Source: an uncultured SAR86 cluster bacterium
Lineage (GTDB): Bacteria > Pseudomonadota > Gammaproteobacteria > Magnimaribacterales > D2472
Direction: 5' to 3'
DNA length: 59,518 nt
NCBI GenBank assembly: GCA_902617045.1
Contig: CACMVA010000001.1
Span: 1-59,518 of the forward strand
The stretch's first letter is position 1, and each line of letters begins with the position of its first letter. The position numbers and the translations under genes are program-made. The notes below the pieces were generated by a model that was not told the origin of the DNA, made no database searches, and saw only the letters and a list, made by a program, of their open reading frames with translations. Positions 8,454-18,328 of the stretch are shown piece by piece.

Positions 8454-9050
8454 TTAAGCTTGAAGAAAATCTTTAATCCATTCGCCATTTTTTAATTCGT
8501 AAAACTCTCTCTTATTAAGTCTGGATTCATGTCCTTCCCAGAATTCAAAGTAATATGGAGTAAATGAAAATCCTCCCCAATAATCAGGACACTTAGTTAA
8601 GTCATTAGTCTTTAAAGAATATTCATACTTCTTTTGAAATTCTTCATATGAATCTATAGTTTTTGATTGTTCGGAACAAATTGCCAAGGCATTTTTTTTT
8701 GAATCTCTGCCGGCAAAATACATCTGGTTATACTCTTTGCTAGTCTTAGTAATTAATGCTTTCATCCTAATCTGTGTATTTGTATTACACCAATAAATTA
8801 GAGCTGTTATTTGTTTATGAGAATCAAACTCCATTGACTTTGGAGATTTATAATTAGAAAAGAAAATAAATTCATTATTGTTGACAAATTTGAGATTAAC
8901 ATATCTTGAGTTAACCTCTTGTTTTTTTGATGAATATGAGGAAATACTTATAGCTTCAATATTTTTTTGTTTCGCTTTAAATGCTTCATCATATTTGTCT
9001 TTTAGAATTAGATAAGGAGTTTCTTGTATTAAATTATCGAAAGTGATCAT
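8454..9050 (-). CDS. Pyridoxamine 5'-phosphate oxidase-like flavoprotein (PdxH family)
   Basis: The 198-aa protein follows the PNPOx layout: SRYVNLKFV (FMN-binding strand), NYKSPKSMEFDSHKQITALIYW (matching the SPKA...W region), QIRMKALITK, YFAGRDSKKNALAICSEQS, YWGGFSFTPYYFEFWEGHESRLNKREFY and a C-terminal W-x-K. In PdxH the end is RLHDR...RLAP. Here it is RLNKR...DFLQA, so the match is good but divergent. Reaction if canonical: FMN-dependent oxidation of PNP or PMP to PLP. It starts 4 nt after the putative oxygenase gene, so the two form a pair. It could also be a relative with another substrate. Confidence 0.7.
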   Translation of the reverse strand: MITFDNLIQETPYLILKDKYDEAFKAKQKNIEAISISSYSSKKQEVNSRYVNLKFVNNNEFIFFSNYKSPKSMEFDSHKQITALIYWCNTNTQIRMKALITKTSKEYNQMYFAGRDSKKNALAICSEQSKTIDSYEEFQKKYEYSLKTNDLTKCPDYWGGFSFTPYYFEFWEGHESRLNKREFYELKNGEWIKDFLQA

Positions 9051-9054
9051 AACT

Positions 9055-9762
9055 TTATCTATTTCTTATTAGTCTTAATAAACCCCCTACTCCATACTTC
9101 GGAGATGGATCGAAAAAATGAGCCAACAGAGTTAGCCTGTAACTAGAACAATTATTGGAAACTGGATAGTTAGTATGTAAGGTGGTGTTGCCAATGAAAA
9201 GCAAAGGCTGATAATCTCTAAAGTCATCGATTTTACTTTGATTTTTTAAGGAAAAACTATCCATTCCTTCCTTTGATGCATACTTCTTATAAAATGCTTT
9301 TCCAATAAAGTTAGAAATTTCATTACTAGGCGCTTTTCTTACATTTGGAAAAAAGATAAGATCTCCAGCAGTACCGCCTTCTGTTGCATCAGGAATCTTA
9401 ATGGGTAAAACCATTGTAAATAAGTGAGAATCAAAGTGAGCTCTAAACATTTCTTTAGAATTGCCGGGCTCAACTTTTCTAGCAACATGATATTGATTTG
9501 AAAGATCACCCTTATAGCTGAACATTTTTTTTGCTAATTCAAAAAGCTTTGGAGTCAAATGTTTATCAACCTGTAAATTATCTAAAAACTTCTGATGATG
9601 CGATCCCAATTCTTTGAATGTTGAAATTCCCATTTCATCAGATATGTCATTAGCGATAAAATCAAGATCAAACTTGTCCAAAGATGGCAACTTAACAAAT
9701 CCATTAATAGCTAATTCTTCAAGTCTGATATCGATATCATTCCAGTATTCTTCAATTTTCAT
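9055..9762 (-). CDS. Putative Fe(II)/2-oxoglutarate-dependent oxygenase
   Basis: This 235-aa soluble protein is one I recognise only at superfamily level. RAHFDSHLFTMVLPIKIP (~108-125) carries an H-x-D pair. NTTLHTNYPVSNNCSSYRLTLLAHFF (~191-216) supplies a distal His, and an Arg in YRLTLL is well placed to bind 2-oxoglutarate. GGTAGDLIFFPN between them fits the jelly roll. Neither signal peptide nor membrane segment is seen. It is separated by 86 nt from the last glycosyltransferase of the polysaccharide locus and by 4 nt from the PdxH-like gene. The substrate is unknown; a late glycan modification is only one possibility. Confidence 0.55.
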   Translation of the reverse strand: MKIEEYWNDIDIRLEELAINGFVKLPSLDKFDLDFIANDISDEMGISTFKELGSHHQKFLDNLQVDKHLTPKLFELAKKMFSYKGDLSNQYHVARKVEPGNSKEMFRAHFDSHLFTMVLPIKIPDATEGGTAGDLIFFPNVRKAPSNEISNFIGKAFYKKYASKEGMDSFSLKNQSKIDDFRDYQPLLFIGNTTLHTNYPVSNNCSSYRLTLLAHFFDPSPKYGVGGLLRLIRNR

Positions 9763-9848
9763 ATACTTTTTATAATTTTTTTATCTTCAATCTTGAACTC
9801 ATGCTTGTCATAATAAACTGGTGGTTAAAAGTCATCAACATAAAAAAT

Positions 9849-10949
9849 TTAAATACCAAGAATTCTCAACATATCTTTGTTAACCTTTCTTACATCAAAT
9901 TTTCTTTCAGCAATTATTCTACTTTCTTTGCCCATTAAAGGTATCTTATCTTTATTCTCTATAAACCAAATCATTTTTTTTGCGAGTTGCTCTGACGATC
10001 CTATTTGTACCATATAACCATTGACACCTTCAATTACAGTTTCTTTGCATCCAGATGCATTTGTTGTAAGTATCGGGCAGCCCATCGACATGGCTTCTAA
10101 AGTACTTCGTGGCAAACCTTCATGATAAGAAGGTAAAACATATACATGACATTTCTCAATATAAGGTCTTACATCATCAGTTGAGCCATTGTATAAAACA
10201 TAATCAGACCAGCTATTAACTTCATCTATTGAAATTGCATCCAATGATGCGTCTTCTGCTCCAACAATACAAAATTTAGCCTCTGGAAATTTATCTTTCA
10301 CAATTCTTGCAGCAGCAGCGTATTCTCTTAATCCTTTTTCACCCAGTAAACGAGAAACTAAAAGAAAACTAACAAATGTTTCTGGTCGCTTGGTAAAACC
10401 AAATTTTTTAATGTCTACACCTGAACCGTTAACGAGATGTGTTTTAGATAAAGGCACAATCCCCTTTTTTATAAATAAATCTCTGTTATCTTTATTTTGA
10501 AATATAACAGCTTTAGAATTCCTTAATGCTAATTTATATAAAAAAGATGCTAACTTTGTTAAAAACCTTCTTTTCAAGGATTTTCCTTGAAATGCAAAAC
10601 CAAGCCCAGTGATCAGTGCATAAAAAGGAATATTTCTTAAACTTGAAGCAATGCCGCCCCATATAACTAATTTAATACCATGAGCTAAAACTAAATGAGG
10701 TTTTCGGTTTTTAAATAAGTTTAATAAATTAATAAGCGTTCTAATATCACCTACTAAACTTAAGCCATGTCTATTTAAAAAGATTGGTTCATATGTAATG
10801 CCCAATTTTTTTACATAAACATTCAACTTTGAGTCGAGTGATGAGGATGAGGCTATAACTTCGTGATCTTTTTTTAAAATATCTTTTATTAAATCAGCTC
10901 TAAAATTTAATAAATCATTTGGTACAGTCCCAAGAATTAATATTCTCAT
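9849..10949 (-). CDS. Glycosyltransferase family 4 (PglA/TuaC-like)
   Basis: The 366-aa GT-B enzyme has an N-terminal Rossmann domain (MRILILGTVPNDLLNFRADLI), a hydrophobic patch around ~100-140 suited to membrane docking, and a nucleotide-sugar domain. The latter has VNGSGVDIKKF, LLVSRLLGEKGLREY and the E-x7-E motif in SYHEGLPRSTLEAMSMGCPILTT (~277-299). The best resemblance is to PglA-type alpha-1,3-GalNAc transferases acting on undecaprenyl-PP-linked acceptors, though the sugar cannot be read from sequence. It is the last glycosyltransferase of the locus, 21 nt after the methyltransferase gene, and is followed by an 86-nt spacer. Confidence 0.88.
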   Translation of the reverse strand: MRILILGTVPNDLLNFRADLIKDILKKDHEVIASSSSLDSKLNVYVKKLGITYEPIFLNRHGLSLVGDIRTLINLLNLFKNRKPHLVLAHGIKLVIWGGIASSLRNIPFYALITGLGFAFQGKSLKRRFLTKLASFLYKLALRNSKAVIFQNKDNRDLFIKKGIVPLSKTHLVNGSGVDIKKFGFTKRPETFVSFLLVSRLLGEKGLREYAAAARIVKDKFPEAKFCIVGAEDASLDAISIDEVNSWSDYVLYNGSTDDVRPYIEKCHVYVLPSYHEGLPRSTLEAMSMGCPILTTNASGCKETVIEGVNGYMVQIGSSEQLAKKMIWFIENKDKIPLMGKESRIIAERKFDVRKVNKDMLRILGI

Positions 10950-10970
10950 CTTTTAATAATTGATTAAATC

Positions 10971-11801
10971 TTATTTACTATTTTTATATCCTACAGCAAC
11001 ATGAAATGGTTTTGAATTTGAGAATTTAATATTTTCTAAGCCAGCATTCTGCATCATGTATTTTATTTCTTCACGCGTAAAACGTTGCTCTAACCTTGTT
11101 CCAAATCGATCTAAAGCATCTGTTCTCATGGTATAGAAACTCAAGTTCCTGTATGAAGTCAATGGGAAATTGTTAACATTAAAATTCAATTTTTCAAGAA
11201 AAAAAGCAGTTCTAGCCAATGGTAAATAAATTAATATAGCAATAATTTGACTTGATATGTATCTTAGCTGATAAGGCATTTTTGAAACTATTTTTCTTAA
11301 TAAATCAGTGATGTACCAAATTAATTTAAACCACCAGGGGCGATTGTCAAAACGATAATATAAATATAGCAAAAGAGGAGCGCCACTTTTTAATTTCTGA
11401 ACACATTGTTTGATACCTAAAGCAGTATTTGGTACATGATGCAAAACTCCAAGCGAATAACCAAAATCCATACTATTATCTTTAATTGACATCTCATCAA
11501 CAGTAGCTTTCTCAAATTCGCAATTATCAAATTTTGACAAGTTACTTTTTGCAATCTCTAAAGCGCTGCTGGGGTCAATGCATATAAGTTTTTTGACTTT
11601 TGGAGCAACTAATTTAGCCCATCTACCTGTGCCGCACCCTAAATCAAATCCTACAGACTCAGTAGAAATTTGTTTCCATGGAAAAACAGAGAAATATTCA
11701 TTAAACAGTAATTGTTGCTCTTCTTCATCTAAGAAAGACTGATCGAATCTTGACCATTCATCTCCAAATCCATCAACTGTATTTTTATCTATATTTTTCA
11801 T
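10971..11801 (-). CDS. Class I SAM-dependent methyltransferase
   Basis: The 276-aa protein carries motif I GFDLGCGTGRWAKLVAP (~53-69), an acidic end of beta2 (LICIDPS), and MDFGYSLGVLHHVPNTALGIKQCVQKLKSGAPLLLYLYYR as motifs II/III of a Methyltransf_11/25 domain. A C-terminal part (~150-260) has hydrophobic segments (YISSQIIAILIYLPLA) that may form an acceptor-binding or membrane-associated lid. It sits between WbpP and a glycosyltransferase gene, so it likely methylates a sugar or lipid-linked glycan. Target atom and substrate are unknown. Confidence 0.85.
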   Translation of the reverse strand: MKNIDKNTVDGFGDEWSRFDQSFLDEEEQQLLFNEYFSVFPWKQISTESVGFDLGCGTGRWAKLVAPKVKKLICIDPSSALEIAKSNLSKFDNCEFEKATVDEMSIKDNSMDFGYSLGVLHHVPNTALGIKQCVQKLKSGAPLLLYLYYRFDNRPWWFKLIWYITDLLRKIVSKMPYQLRYISSQIIAILIYLPLARTAFFLEKLNFNVNNFPLTSYRNLSFYTMRTDALDRFGTRLEQRFTREEIKYMMQNAGLENIKFSNSKPFHVAVGYKNSK

Positions 11802-11851
11802 ATGCCACTAATTTTAATTCAATATTGTATCGAGGGACAAAGGATGTACCA

Positions 11852-12901
11852 CTATTGTTTAGATTTATTATTGTTGACATACCAATCTATTACTTTATCC
11901 ATACCCTCAGAAATTCTATACTTAGGTTGATAATCTAGAAGCTCTTGTGCCTTTTCTATACTTGCTTGAGAATGCCTAACATCCCCGGATCTAAACTCTC
12001 TGTAAATTGGTTTTTTCTTTTCTAATCCCTGAACACTTTGAACTAATCTATCTTCAATCATTTGATAAAGTTCATTAAGGCTAGTTCTATCATTTAGAGC
12101 AACATTGTAAACTTCATTTAAAGCTTCTTCATTTTGAGTTGTAGCTGCAAGCAGGTTTATCTGAACAGCATTGTCGATATAACAAAAATCTCGACTAGTT
12201 TTTCCATCACCATTAATGTAAACATCTTTCTTATTTAGTATTGAATCTACCCATTTTGGAATAACTGCGGCATAAGCACCATTAGGATCTTGCCTTTTAC
12301 CAAAAATATTAAAATATCTTAAACCAATTGTTTTAAAGTTATAGTTCTTTGCAAAAACATCTGCATAAAGCTCATTAACAAGTTTTGTGACCGCATATGG
12401 ACTTAGAGGGTTACCAGTCATATGTTCAATTTTTGGAAGATCAGTATTATCACCATATGAAGAACTTGATGCAGCATAAACAAAGCGTTTTACATTTGCA
12501 TCCCTCCCTGCTAAAAGCATATTCAAAAAACCATCAATATTTGCGCTATTAGTATTAATGGGGTCTTCAATTGATCTTGGAACAGAACCAATTGCAGCTT
12601 GATGCAAAACATAGTCAACTCCATCGCATGCTTTATTGCAATCGTTTAAATCCTTTATATCGCCATTTATAAACTTAAAGTTATTACTAATATCTTTCCC
12701 AACAATATTATTTGCATCTTCAATTGCATGATCGATATTATCTTGAAAGCCATTTTCAAAATTATCTAAACCTATTACTTTTTGATTTAGTATTAAAAGT
12801 TTTTCTAGTAAGTTAGATCCTATAAATCCTGCAACCCCTGTTACTAACCATTTACTTTGATTATTAATTAGATATTCTTGCAATTGATCGTATTTAGTCA
12901 T
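11852..12901 (-). CDS. wbpP: UDP-N-acetylglucosamine/-galactosamine 4-epimerase (WbpP/TviC family)
   Basis: The 349-aa extended SDR has the N-terminal extension typical of WbpP/TviC ([28 protein letters not shown]). The NAD motif is GVAGFIGSN (~22-30), and the catalytic Y-x3-K is in [12 protein letters not shown] (~168-179), with AASSSSYGD before it. [20 protein letters not shown] and the [11 protein letters not shown] end region are diagnostic for the Vi-antigen type epimerase. Reaction: UDP-GlcNAc to UDP-GalNAc, or the uronic forms when paired with WbpO. Its ATG (12901) lies directly after the wbpO stop (12902), so coupling is tight. Confidence 0.92.
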   Translation of the reverse strand: MTKYDQLQEYLINNQSKWLVTGVAGFIGSNLLEKLLILNQKVIGLDNFENGFQDNIDHAIEDANNIVGKDISNNFKFINGDIKDLNDCNKACDGVDYVLHQAAIGSVPRSIEDPINTNSANIDGFLNMLLAGRDANVKRFVYAASSSSYGDNTDLPKIEHMTGNPLSPYAVTKLVNELYADVFAKNYNFKTIGLRYFNIFGKRQDPNGAYAAVIPKWVDSILNKKDVYINGDGKTSRDFCYIDNAVQINLLAATTQNEEALNEVYNVALNDRTSLNELYQMIEDRLVQSVQGLEKKKPIYREFRSGDVRHSQASIEKAQELLDYQPKYRISEGMDKVIDWYVNNNKSKQ

Positions 12902-14176
12902 TTAAAGTCTTCCATCAACTTCATTTAATTCAAATAAGTATTTGACATCATAAAGAGCATAATTTCCCTTCCCAAGCAGATTTATTTCATTTAAAGAAAA
13001 CTTTCTAAATACATCATGAGCAACTGCTAATAAAATAGCATCATATTTATCTTGTTTTGGTTTATCTATTAATTCAATGCCATACTCTTTAATGGCATCT
13101 TTTTTATTAACCAAGGGGTCATAAACATCAACATTACAATTATGACTTTTAAATTGTTTAACTAAATCAATAACTCTTGTATTTCGAATATCTGGACAAT
13201 TTTCTTTAAAAGCTAATCCCATTATTAATATATTTGCATTTTCAATATTTATATTTTTTTTACGCATCAAATCTAAAACTTCACCAACTACAAATAGGCC
13301 CATATTGTCATTAATTCTTCTTCCAGCAAGAATCATTTCTGGATTATGACCAACTTCTAGTGCTTTATGAGTAAGATAATATGGGTCAACTCCAATACAA
13401 TGACCTCCAACGAGGCCAGGTTTGTAAGGCATAAAGTTCCATTTCGTGCTTGCTGCTTCAAGAACTGACTCAGTATCAATATCCAGTTTGTTAAAAATAA
13501 CTGAGAGTTCGTTAATAAGAGCTATATTGACATCTCTTTGAGTGTTTTCTATCACCTTTGCAGCCTCGGCAACTTTTATGCTACTCGCTTTATGTGTTCC
13601 TGCAGAGATAATTTCTTTGTATAACTTATCAATTAGTACTGCTATTTCAGGAGTAGATCCTGAAGTTATCTTTTTTATAGTTGTTATACGGTGTTCTTTA
13701 TCACCCGGATTTATACGTTCTGGTGAATACCCACAATAAAAATCCTTATTAAAAGATAAGCTAGATTGTTCTTCTAGGATAGGAACACAGATTTCTTCAG
13801 TAGCGCCTGGATAGACAGTTGATTCATATATAACAATATCACCTTTTTTAAGTATAGATCCTATTAATTGGGTAGCTTTTTTTAATGGGCTTAAATCAGG
13901 TTTTTTTTGGTTATCAATTGGAGTAGGAACAGTAATTATATAAATTTTACAATCTTTTATATCCTCAAGATTTGATGAGTAAGATAAATGAATTGCATCT
14001 TTTAGTTCTTTTTGAGTTGTTTCAAGTGTATTGTCTTGGTAATTCTCTAATTCTTTTATTCTTGACTCATTAATATCAAAACCAACCACAGAACGTTTTC
14101 GACCAAATTCTACTGCCAAAGGCAAGCCAACATATCCCAAACCAACTACTGCTATTTGCATATCACTTAACTGCAT
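12902..14176 (-). CDS. wbpO: UDP-N-acetylhexosamine 6-dehydrogenase (WbpO/TviB family)
   Basis: The 424-aa enzyme is of the UDP-Glc/GDP-Man dehydrogenase superfamily: NAD site [12 protein letters not shown] (~9-20), [33 protein letters not shown], and the catalytic Cys in [15 protein letters not shown] (~259-273). A C-terminal UDP-binding domain with [15 protein letters not shown] is also present. These match the Vi-antigen TviB/WbpO group, which oxidises UDP-GlcNAc or UDP-GalNAc to the uronic acid. ATG at 14176 has an excellent GAGGAG ribosome site; an internal Met at codon 6 is a less likely start. Together with the adjacent epimerase it predicts a HexNAcA, most likely GalNAcA, residue. Confidence 0.92.
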   Translation of the reverse strand: MQLSDMQIAVVGLGYVGLPLAVEFGRKRSVVGFDINESRIKELENYQDNTLETTQKELKDAIHLSYSSNLEDIKDCKIYIITVPTPIDNQKKPDLSPLKKATQLIGSILKKGDIVIYESTVYPGATEEICVPILEEQSSLSFNKDFYCGYSPERINPGDKEHRITTIKKITSGSTPEIAVLIDKLYKEIISAGTHKASSIKVAEAAKVIENTQRDVNIALINELSVIFNKLDIDTESVLEAASTKWNFMPYKPGLVGGHCIGVDPYYLTHKALEVGHNPEMILAGRRINDNMGLFVVGEVLDLMRKKNINIENANILIMGLAFKENCPDIRNTRVIDLVKQFKSHNCNVDVYDPLVNKKDAIKEYGIELIDKPKQDKYDAILLAVAHDVFRKFSLNEINLLGKGNYALYDVKYLFELNEVDGRL

Positions 14177-14195
14177 AGGCTCTCCTCATAAATAA

Positions 14196-16109
14196 CTAAT
14201 TCCTTTCTAGCCAAGACTGAAACATTAAAACATTCCAAAGCTGGTGATGCCAATTTCTTTTATTACATATATGCTCTTGCCATTTTCTTCGAACTAATTT
14301 GACATTAAAAAATCCCTCTTTATTCAAACGATTTTCATCCAGAAGAGATTCTGCCCAATCTTGCAAAGGCCCTCTCAACCAATCTGCTAATGGAACAGCA
14401 AAACCCATTTTAGGTCTTTCAATCAAATCTTTTTTAACGTGTTTGTATAATATTTCTCGCAATATCAATTTAGTTACGCCATTCTTGATTTTATAGTCCA
14501 TTGGTAAAGATGCAGAAAACTTAATAACATCAGGATCTAAGAATGGAATTCTTGTTTCTAGAGAAACTGCCATAGCTGCTCTATCTACCTTTGTTAAAAT
14601 ATCTGTTGGAAGATATGTGACTAAATCATTGACCATCATTTTTTCAACTGAGTTAAGTCCTTTAAATCTAGAAATATCATGATTAAATATTGTTTTGTAT
14701 TCTTTTGAATTTACAAGCCAATTTTCAGGATTATGAATTTGTGATACTAATTTGAAATGTGAATCATGAACTGATTCCGCAGATAGAATACCAGCTGCCT
14801 TATGTAGTTTGTCACCAATATTTGCATAACTTTTACTTGTAATTACTCCAAGTAGTTTTTCCAGTTTATCCTCAGGAGTACTCAAAATAGCTTTAGAGAT
14901 AATACGTCTAAAAGATACTGGTATTTTTTGAATTCTATTAAACATTCTCTCAGCATATACATAACGATTATATCCACCAAAAATTTCATCACCAGCATCA
15001 CCTGATAAAGCTACAGAAACATTTTGTTTTGCAAATTTTGAAACTATGTAGGTTGGAATTTGAGAAGAATCTGCAAAAGGCTCATCATATATATGTGGTA
15101 AATTTGGAATAACATCTATTGCATCACTTTCATTAACATATAACTCAGAATGATTTGTGCCTAGATGCTTTGAAACCATTGAAGCGTGCTCTGCTTCATT
15201 AAAATCTGCATTATTAAAACCAATGGAAAAAGTATTAACCTTTTTAGCAGATTGAGATTGCATTAAAGCCACAATTAAGCTTGAATCCACTCCGCCTGAC
15301 AAAAAAGCTCCCAACGGAACATCTGACTCCATTTGTGAAGATACAGCTTTAGATAATATTAATTCTAATTGATTAACTGCATCCTCAAAATTTCCTGAGA
15401 AGACGGAAGAACTTGATTTGATAAATTCTTCCTCAGTTGACCAATAAGTACTTTTTACAATTTTCTTAGAGTCAGCATTAAATTGAATTATGGTTCCAGG
15501 TTCTAGTTTAAAAATATCTTCATATATTGAATATGGAGAAGGAATTGAATTAAATCGTAAAAATAAAGCTAATGCATTTCGATCAATTGAATTGTTAAAT
15601 TTTGGAAACTTTTTGATTGCTTTTAACTCTGAAGCGAAAACAAATTGATTGTCGACCCATCCATAGTATAAAGGTTTTTCACCCATTCTATCTCTTGCTA
15701 AGTAGAGATTTCTATTTCTTTTATCCCATAGGGCAATTGAAAACATACCCTTTGTTTTATTTAAAGTAGCTTCCAATCCCCATTGCTCAATTGCCTCTAG
15801 AAGTGTTTCTGTATCTGAGTGCCCTATCCATTTTCTTTCATAAAGACTGTTCAATTCCATTCGAATTTCATTATGATTATAAATCTCGCCATTAAATATC
15901 ATCACAAAATTTCTGGAAACTGAATGCATCGGTTGATGCCCAGCTGAACTTAAATCAATTATAGATAATCTTGCATGTCCAAGGCCTATATTTGAATCAG
16001 CCCATATACCCGTATTATCTGGACCACGATGATTAATCGCATTGACCATCTCTTTTAAACAAATTTCTGGATATTTAGTTTGCCCAACATAGCCAACAAC
16101 ACCACACAT
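14196..16109 (-). CDS. AsnB-like glutamine amidotransferase of the polysaccharide locus
   Basis: The 637-aa protein has a class II glutaminase domain with Cys2 (MCGVVGY), RLSIIDLS and NGEIYNH (~1-190). An ATP-pyrophosphatase synthetase domain follows with SGGVDS at 271-276 and KVDRAAMAVSLETRIPFLD. Its sequence fits asparagine synthetase (glutamine-hydrolysing) 1-type proteins, which are common in capsule/O-antigen loci. WbpS and Francisella WbtH, members of this group, form uronamides from HexNAcA. It lies between galE and wbpO, so amidation of GalNAcA is a better guess than asparagine synthesis, though a housekeeping role is not excluded. Gln supplies ammonia; ATP activates the carboxylate. 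Confidence 0.88.
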   Translation of the reverse strand: MCGVVGYVGQTKYPEICLKEMVNAINHRGPDNTGIWADSNIGLGHARLSIIDLSSAGHQPMHSVSRNFVMIFNGEIYNHNEIRMELNSLYERKWIGHSDTETLLEAIEQWGLEATLNKTKGMFSIALWDKRNRNLYLARDRMGEKPLYYGWVDNQFVFASELKAIKKFPKFNNSIDRNALALFLRFNSIPSPYSIYEDIFKLEPGTIIQFNADSKKIVKSTYWSTEEEFIKSSSSVFSGNFEDAVNQLELILSKAVSSQMESDVPLGAFLSGGVDSSLIVALMQSQSAKKVNTFSIGFNNADFNEAEHASMVSKHLGTNHSELYVNESDAIDVIPNLPHIYDEPFADSSQIPTYIVSKFAKQNVSVALSGDAGDEIFGGYNRYVYAERMFNRIQKIPVSFRRIISKAILSTPEDKLEKLLGVITSKSYANIGDKLHKAAGILSAESVHDSHFKLVSQIHNPENWLVNSKEYKTIFNHDISRFKGLNSVEKMMVNDLVTYLPTDILTKVDRAAMAVSLETRIPFLDPDVIKFSASLPMDYKIKNGVTKLILREILYKHVKKDLIERPKMGFAVPLADWLRGPLQDWAESLLDENRLNKEGFFNVKLVRRKWQEHICNKRNWHHQLWNVLMFQSWLERN

Positions 16110-16140
16110 TAGTTACACTTTTCCCAAAAAGTAATTTTCA

Positions 16141-17151
16141 TTACTCATAGCCAGATGGATTATTTTGTTGCCAACGCCAAGCATCTTCACAAATCTTATT
16201 TTCGTCATATTTTGGCTTCCAACCTAAAATTTTTTCTGCAAAAGTGGTATCGGTATATGAAGCAGGAATATCCCCTAGCCTTCTATTAACAATTTCATAA
16301 GGTATTTTTTTAGATGATGCTTTTTCAAATGCTTTTACCATGTCAATAACAGATTGACCTCTACCTGAACCAAGATTTAAAGTTAAAATTTGAGATTTTT
16401 TACTTAATGCCTCAAGCGCCATTAAGTGACCTTTGGCTAAATCTACAACATGTATGTAATCTCGAACGCCAGTTCCATCATGAGTTTTATAATCATCGCC
16501 AAAAATTTTTAATTTATCAAATTTACCAACTGCTACTTGAGATATATACGGTAGTAAATTATTTGGAATTCCATTAGGATCTTCTCCAATTAATCCACTC
16601 TCGTGAGCTCCTGCGGGATTAAAATATCTAAGAATTCCAATATGCCATGATTCGTTCTCTAAAAATATATCTCTAAGATATGTTTCAACCATTAACTTTG
16701 ATCTTCCATATGGATTTTTAGGAGATAATGGAAAATCTTCTTTAATTGGTATCACATTCGGCTCACCATAAACTGTAGCAGATGAGCTAAATACTAAAGT
16801 TTTACAACCAAATTTTTTCATTAACTCAGCCAAGATAAATGATCCATATACATTTACATTGTAGTATTCCATTGGCTTTTTAACTGATTCACCAACGGCT
16901 TTTAGGCCTGCAAAATGAATAACTCCATCAAAACAATTTTCTTCAAAAACTTTATTAAGTGCTTTTTTGTCACGAATATCTAGCTCATAAAAAGTTATTT
17001 TTTTACCTGTAATTTTTTCAACATGTTTTAAAGATTGCGAAGACGAATTATAAAGATTATCTATAACAACAACGTTATAGCCAGCTTGAAGTAGCTCAAT
17101 ACAAGTATGTGAACCTATATAACCAGCTCCGCCTGTTACTAAAATATTCAT
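16141..17151 (-). CDS. galE: UDP-glucose 4-epimerase
   Basis: The 336-aa extended SDR has TGGAGYIGSHTCIEL (NAD binding, ~6-20), VIDNLYNSS, FAGLKAVGESVKKPMEYY, FSSSATVYG (catalytic Ser), NPYGRSKLMVE (Tyr/Lys) and RYFNPAGAHESGLIGEDPNG. All are diagnostic of GalE. It interconverts UDP-Glc and UDP-Gal and sometimes the N-acetylated forms. The length is normal. It sits between the candidate polymerase (34 nt) and the AsnB-like gene (31 nt) and likely supplies UDP-Gal or UDP-GalNAc for this glycan. Confidence 0.95.
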   Translation of the reverse strand: MNILVTGGAGYIGSHTCIELLQAGYNVVVIDNLYNSSSQSLKHVEKITGKKITFYELDIRDKKALNKVFEENCFDGVIHFAGLKAVGESVKKPMEYYNVNVYGSFILAELMKKFGCKTLVFSSSATVYGEPNVIPIKEDFPLSPKNPYGRSKLMVETYLRDIFLENESWHIGILRYFNPAGAHESGLIGEDPNGIPNNLLPYISQVAVGKFDKLKIFGDDYKTHDGTGVRDYIHVVDLAKGHLMALEALSKKSQILTLNLGSGRGQSVIDMVKAFEKASSKKIPYEIVNRRLGDIPASYTDTTFAEKILGWKPKYDENKICEDAWRWQQNNPSGYE

Positions 17152-17185
17152 CTTCTCAATCCCATATCAAATTTGAAATATTTGC

Positions 17186-18292
17186 TCATATTCTTTTTGA
17201 TTTATTTAAGATTAAGTGATCGTACTTTAAATATAATTCATAAGCTATTCCAATAACTATAATCATAATAAAAGGAAATTTATATCTAACTGCTGTTCCA
17301 AAATTATAGATTACTAATCCATAAATACTAAAGGCAGCTAATAGATATACAAACCATTTAAATGCCACGCTTTTATCAACCTTATATGCTTTAAGAAAAA
17401 TAAAAATTAAAAAGATTAATATTAAAAAATTCTCAAAGCTTTGAATGGTCTGCAAAAAGCTATCTGCTTCCCAAGGCAATGGTTTCATTAAAAAATAGGG
17501 TGCCGATTGAAGAGCTGCAACAGTAAATTCTCCAAAAGTTTTTATTTGAACATATGAGCCTGGGCGACCACCATCCTCGATAAATAACGCATACCTGTAA
17601 TAGTCAACATATTCAATTATAGTCAAAATAAAGGGTACTAATATGGCAAGTATTATCACCAGAAAAACATATCTATATTTATAAATCAATGAGCCCTTAG
17701 TAAAATATGAGTGGATTACAAAATAGGTTATTACCAAGAAGAAATTCTGAAACTTGATAATTGCTAGCGGCAAAGAAACTAATAATGCCAAAAACATTCG
17801 TTTTTCTATATAAAAAATAATTGCAAAAATCATAAATACTAAAACTAATGTATCTCTTAGAGCTAAAGAGCTATAGAGCAAAAAGCTTGGATAGAAAAGT
17901 ATTAATAAAAGCGGCCAACCTCTGAGATTTTTAGATGAATATAACCAAATTATTAATATTGTGGCAATTAATCTATTAAAAAATCCAAGGCTTTTGATTG
18001 TTTCAATATATGGCAAAGGTATAGTCGCAAGAAGCCAGTTAGAAACATTTATTTTTAAGTTATTGTTGTCAATAGGTTCAAAATTAAAATCTCGTAATCT
18101 TTGTGTAGCCTCAAAGTACTGAAATTGGTCTGGCATATATGCTGCTGGAAAAAGAACATCATTAAGAAAAAAGGGCGTAAAGGAAAATAAAATTAGAAAA
18201 AATGATAACCATAGCGGAACTAAGCCAATACGAAAAGATATTGACACAACAATAATTATTGCAAGTAAATTTGGAATATCATAAAAAAACAT
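17186..18292 (-). CDS. Polytopic membrane protein, candidate O-antigen/EPS polymerase (Wzy)
   Basis: The 368-aa hydrophobic protein has roughly ten membrane segments, beginning IPNLLAIIIVVSISFRI. It has a large periplasmic-type loop after the central helices (~225-270, with YYRYALFIEDGGRPGS). Features seen in Wzy/EpsG-like polymerases are a LFYPSFLLYSSLALRDTL segment and Arg residues in loops (GTAVRYKFPF near the end). Wzy proteins show little sequence identity, so the call rests on topology, size and position between glycosyltransferase and galE genes in a locus that has a Wzz-like protein. No other polymerase candidate is present in the window. Confidence 0.65.
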   Translation of the reverse strand: MFFYDIPNLLAIIIVVSISFRIGLVPLWLSFFLILFSFTPFFLNDVLFPAAYMPDQFQYFEATQRLRDFNFEPIDNNNLKINVSNWLLATIPLPYIETIKSLGFFNRLIATILIIWLYSSKNLRGWPLLLILFYPSFLLYSSLALRDTLVLVFMIFAIIFYIEKRMFLALLVSLPLAIIKFQNFFLVITYFVIHSYFTKGSLIYKYRYVFLVIILAILVPFILTIIEYVDYYRYALFIEDGGRPGSYVQIKTFGEFTVAALQSAPYFLMKPLPWEADSFLQTIQSFENFLILIFLIFIFLKAYKVDKSVAFKWFVYLLAAFSIYGLVIYNFGTAVRYKFPFIMIIVIGIAYELYLKYDHLILNKSKRI

Positions 18293-18328
18293 AAGCTTAT
18301 AATAAATTTTGTTTCATATATTAAATTC

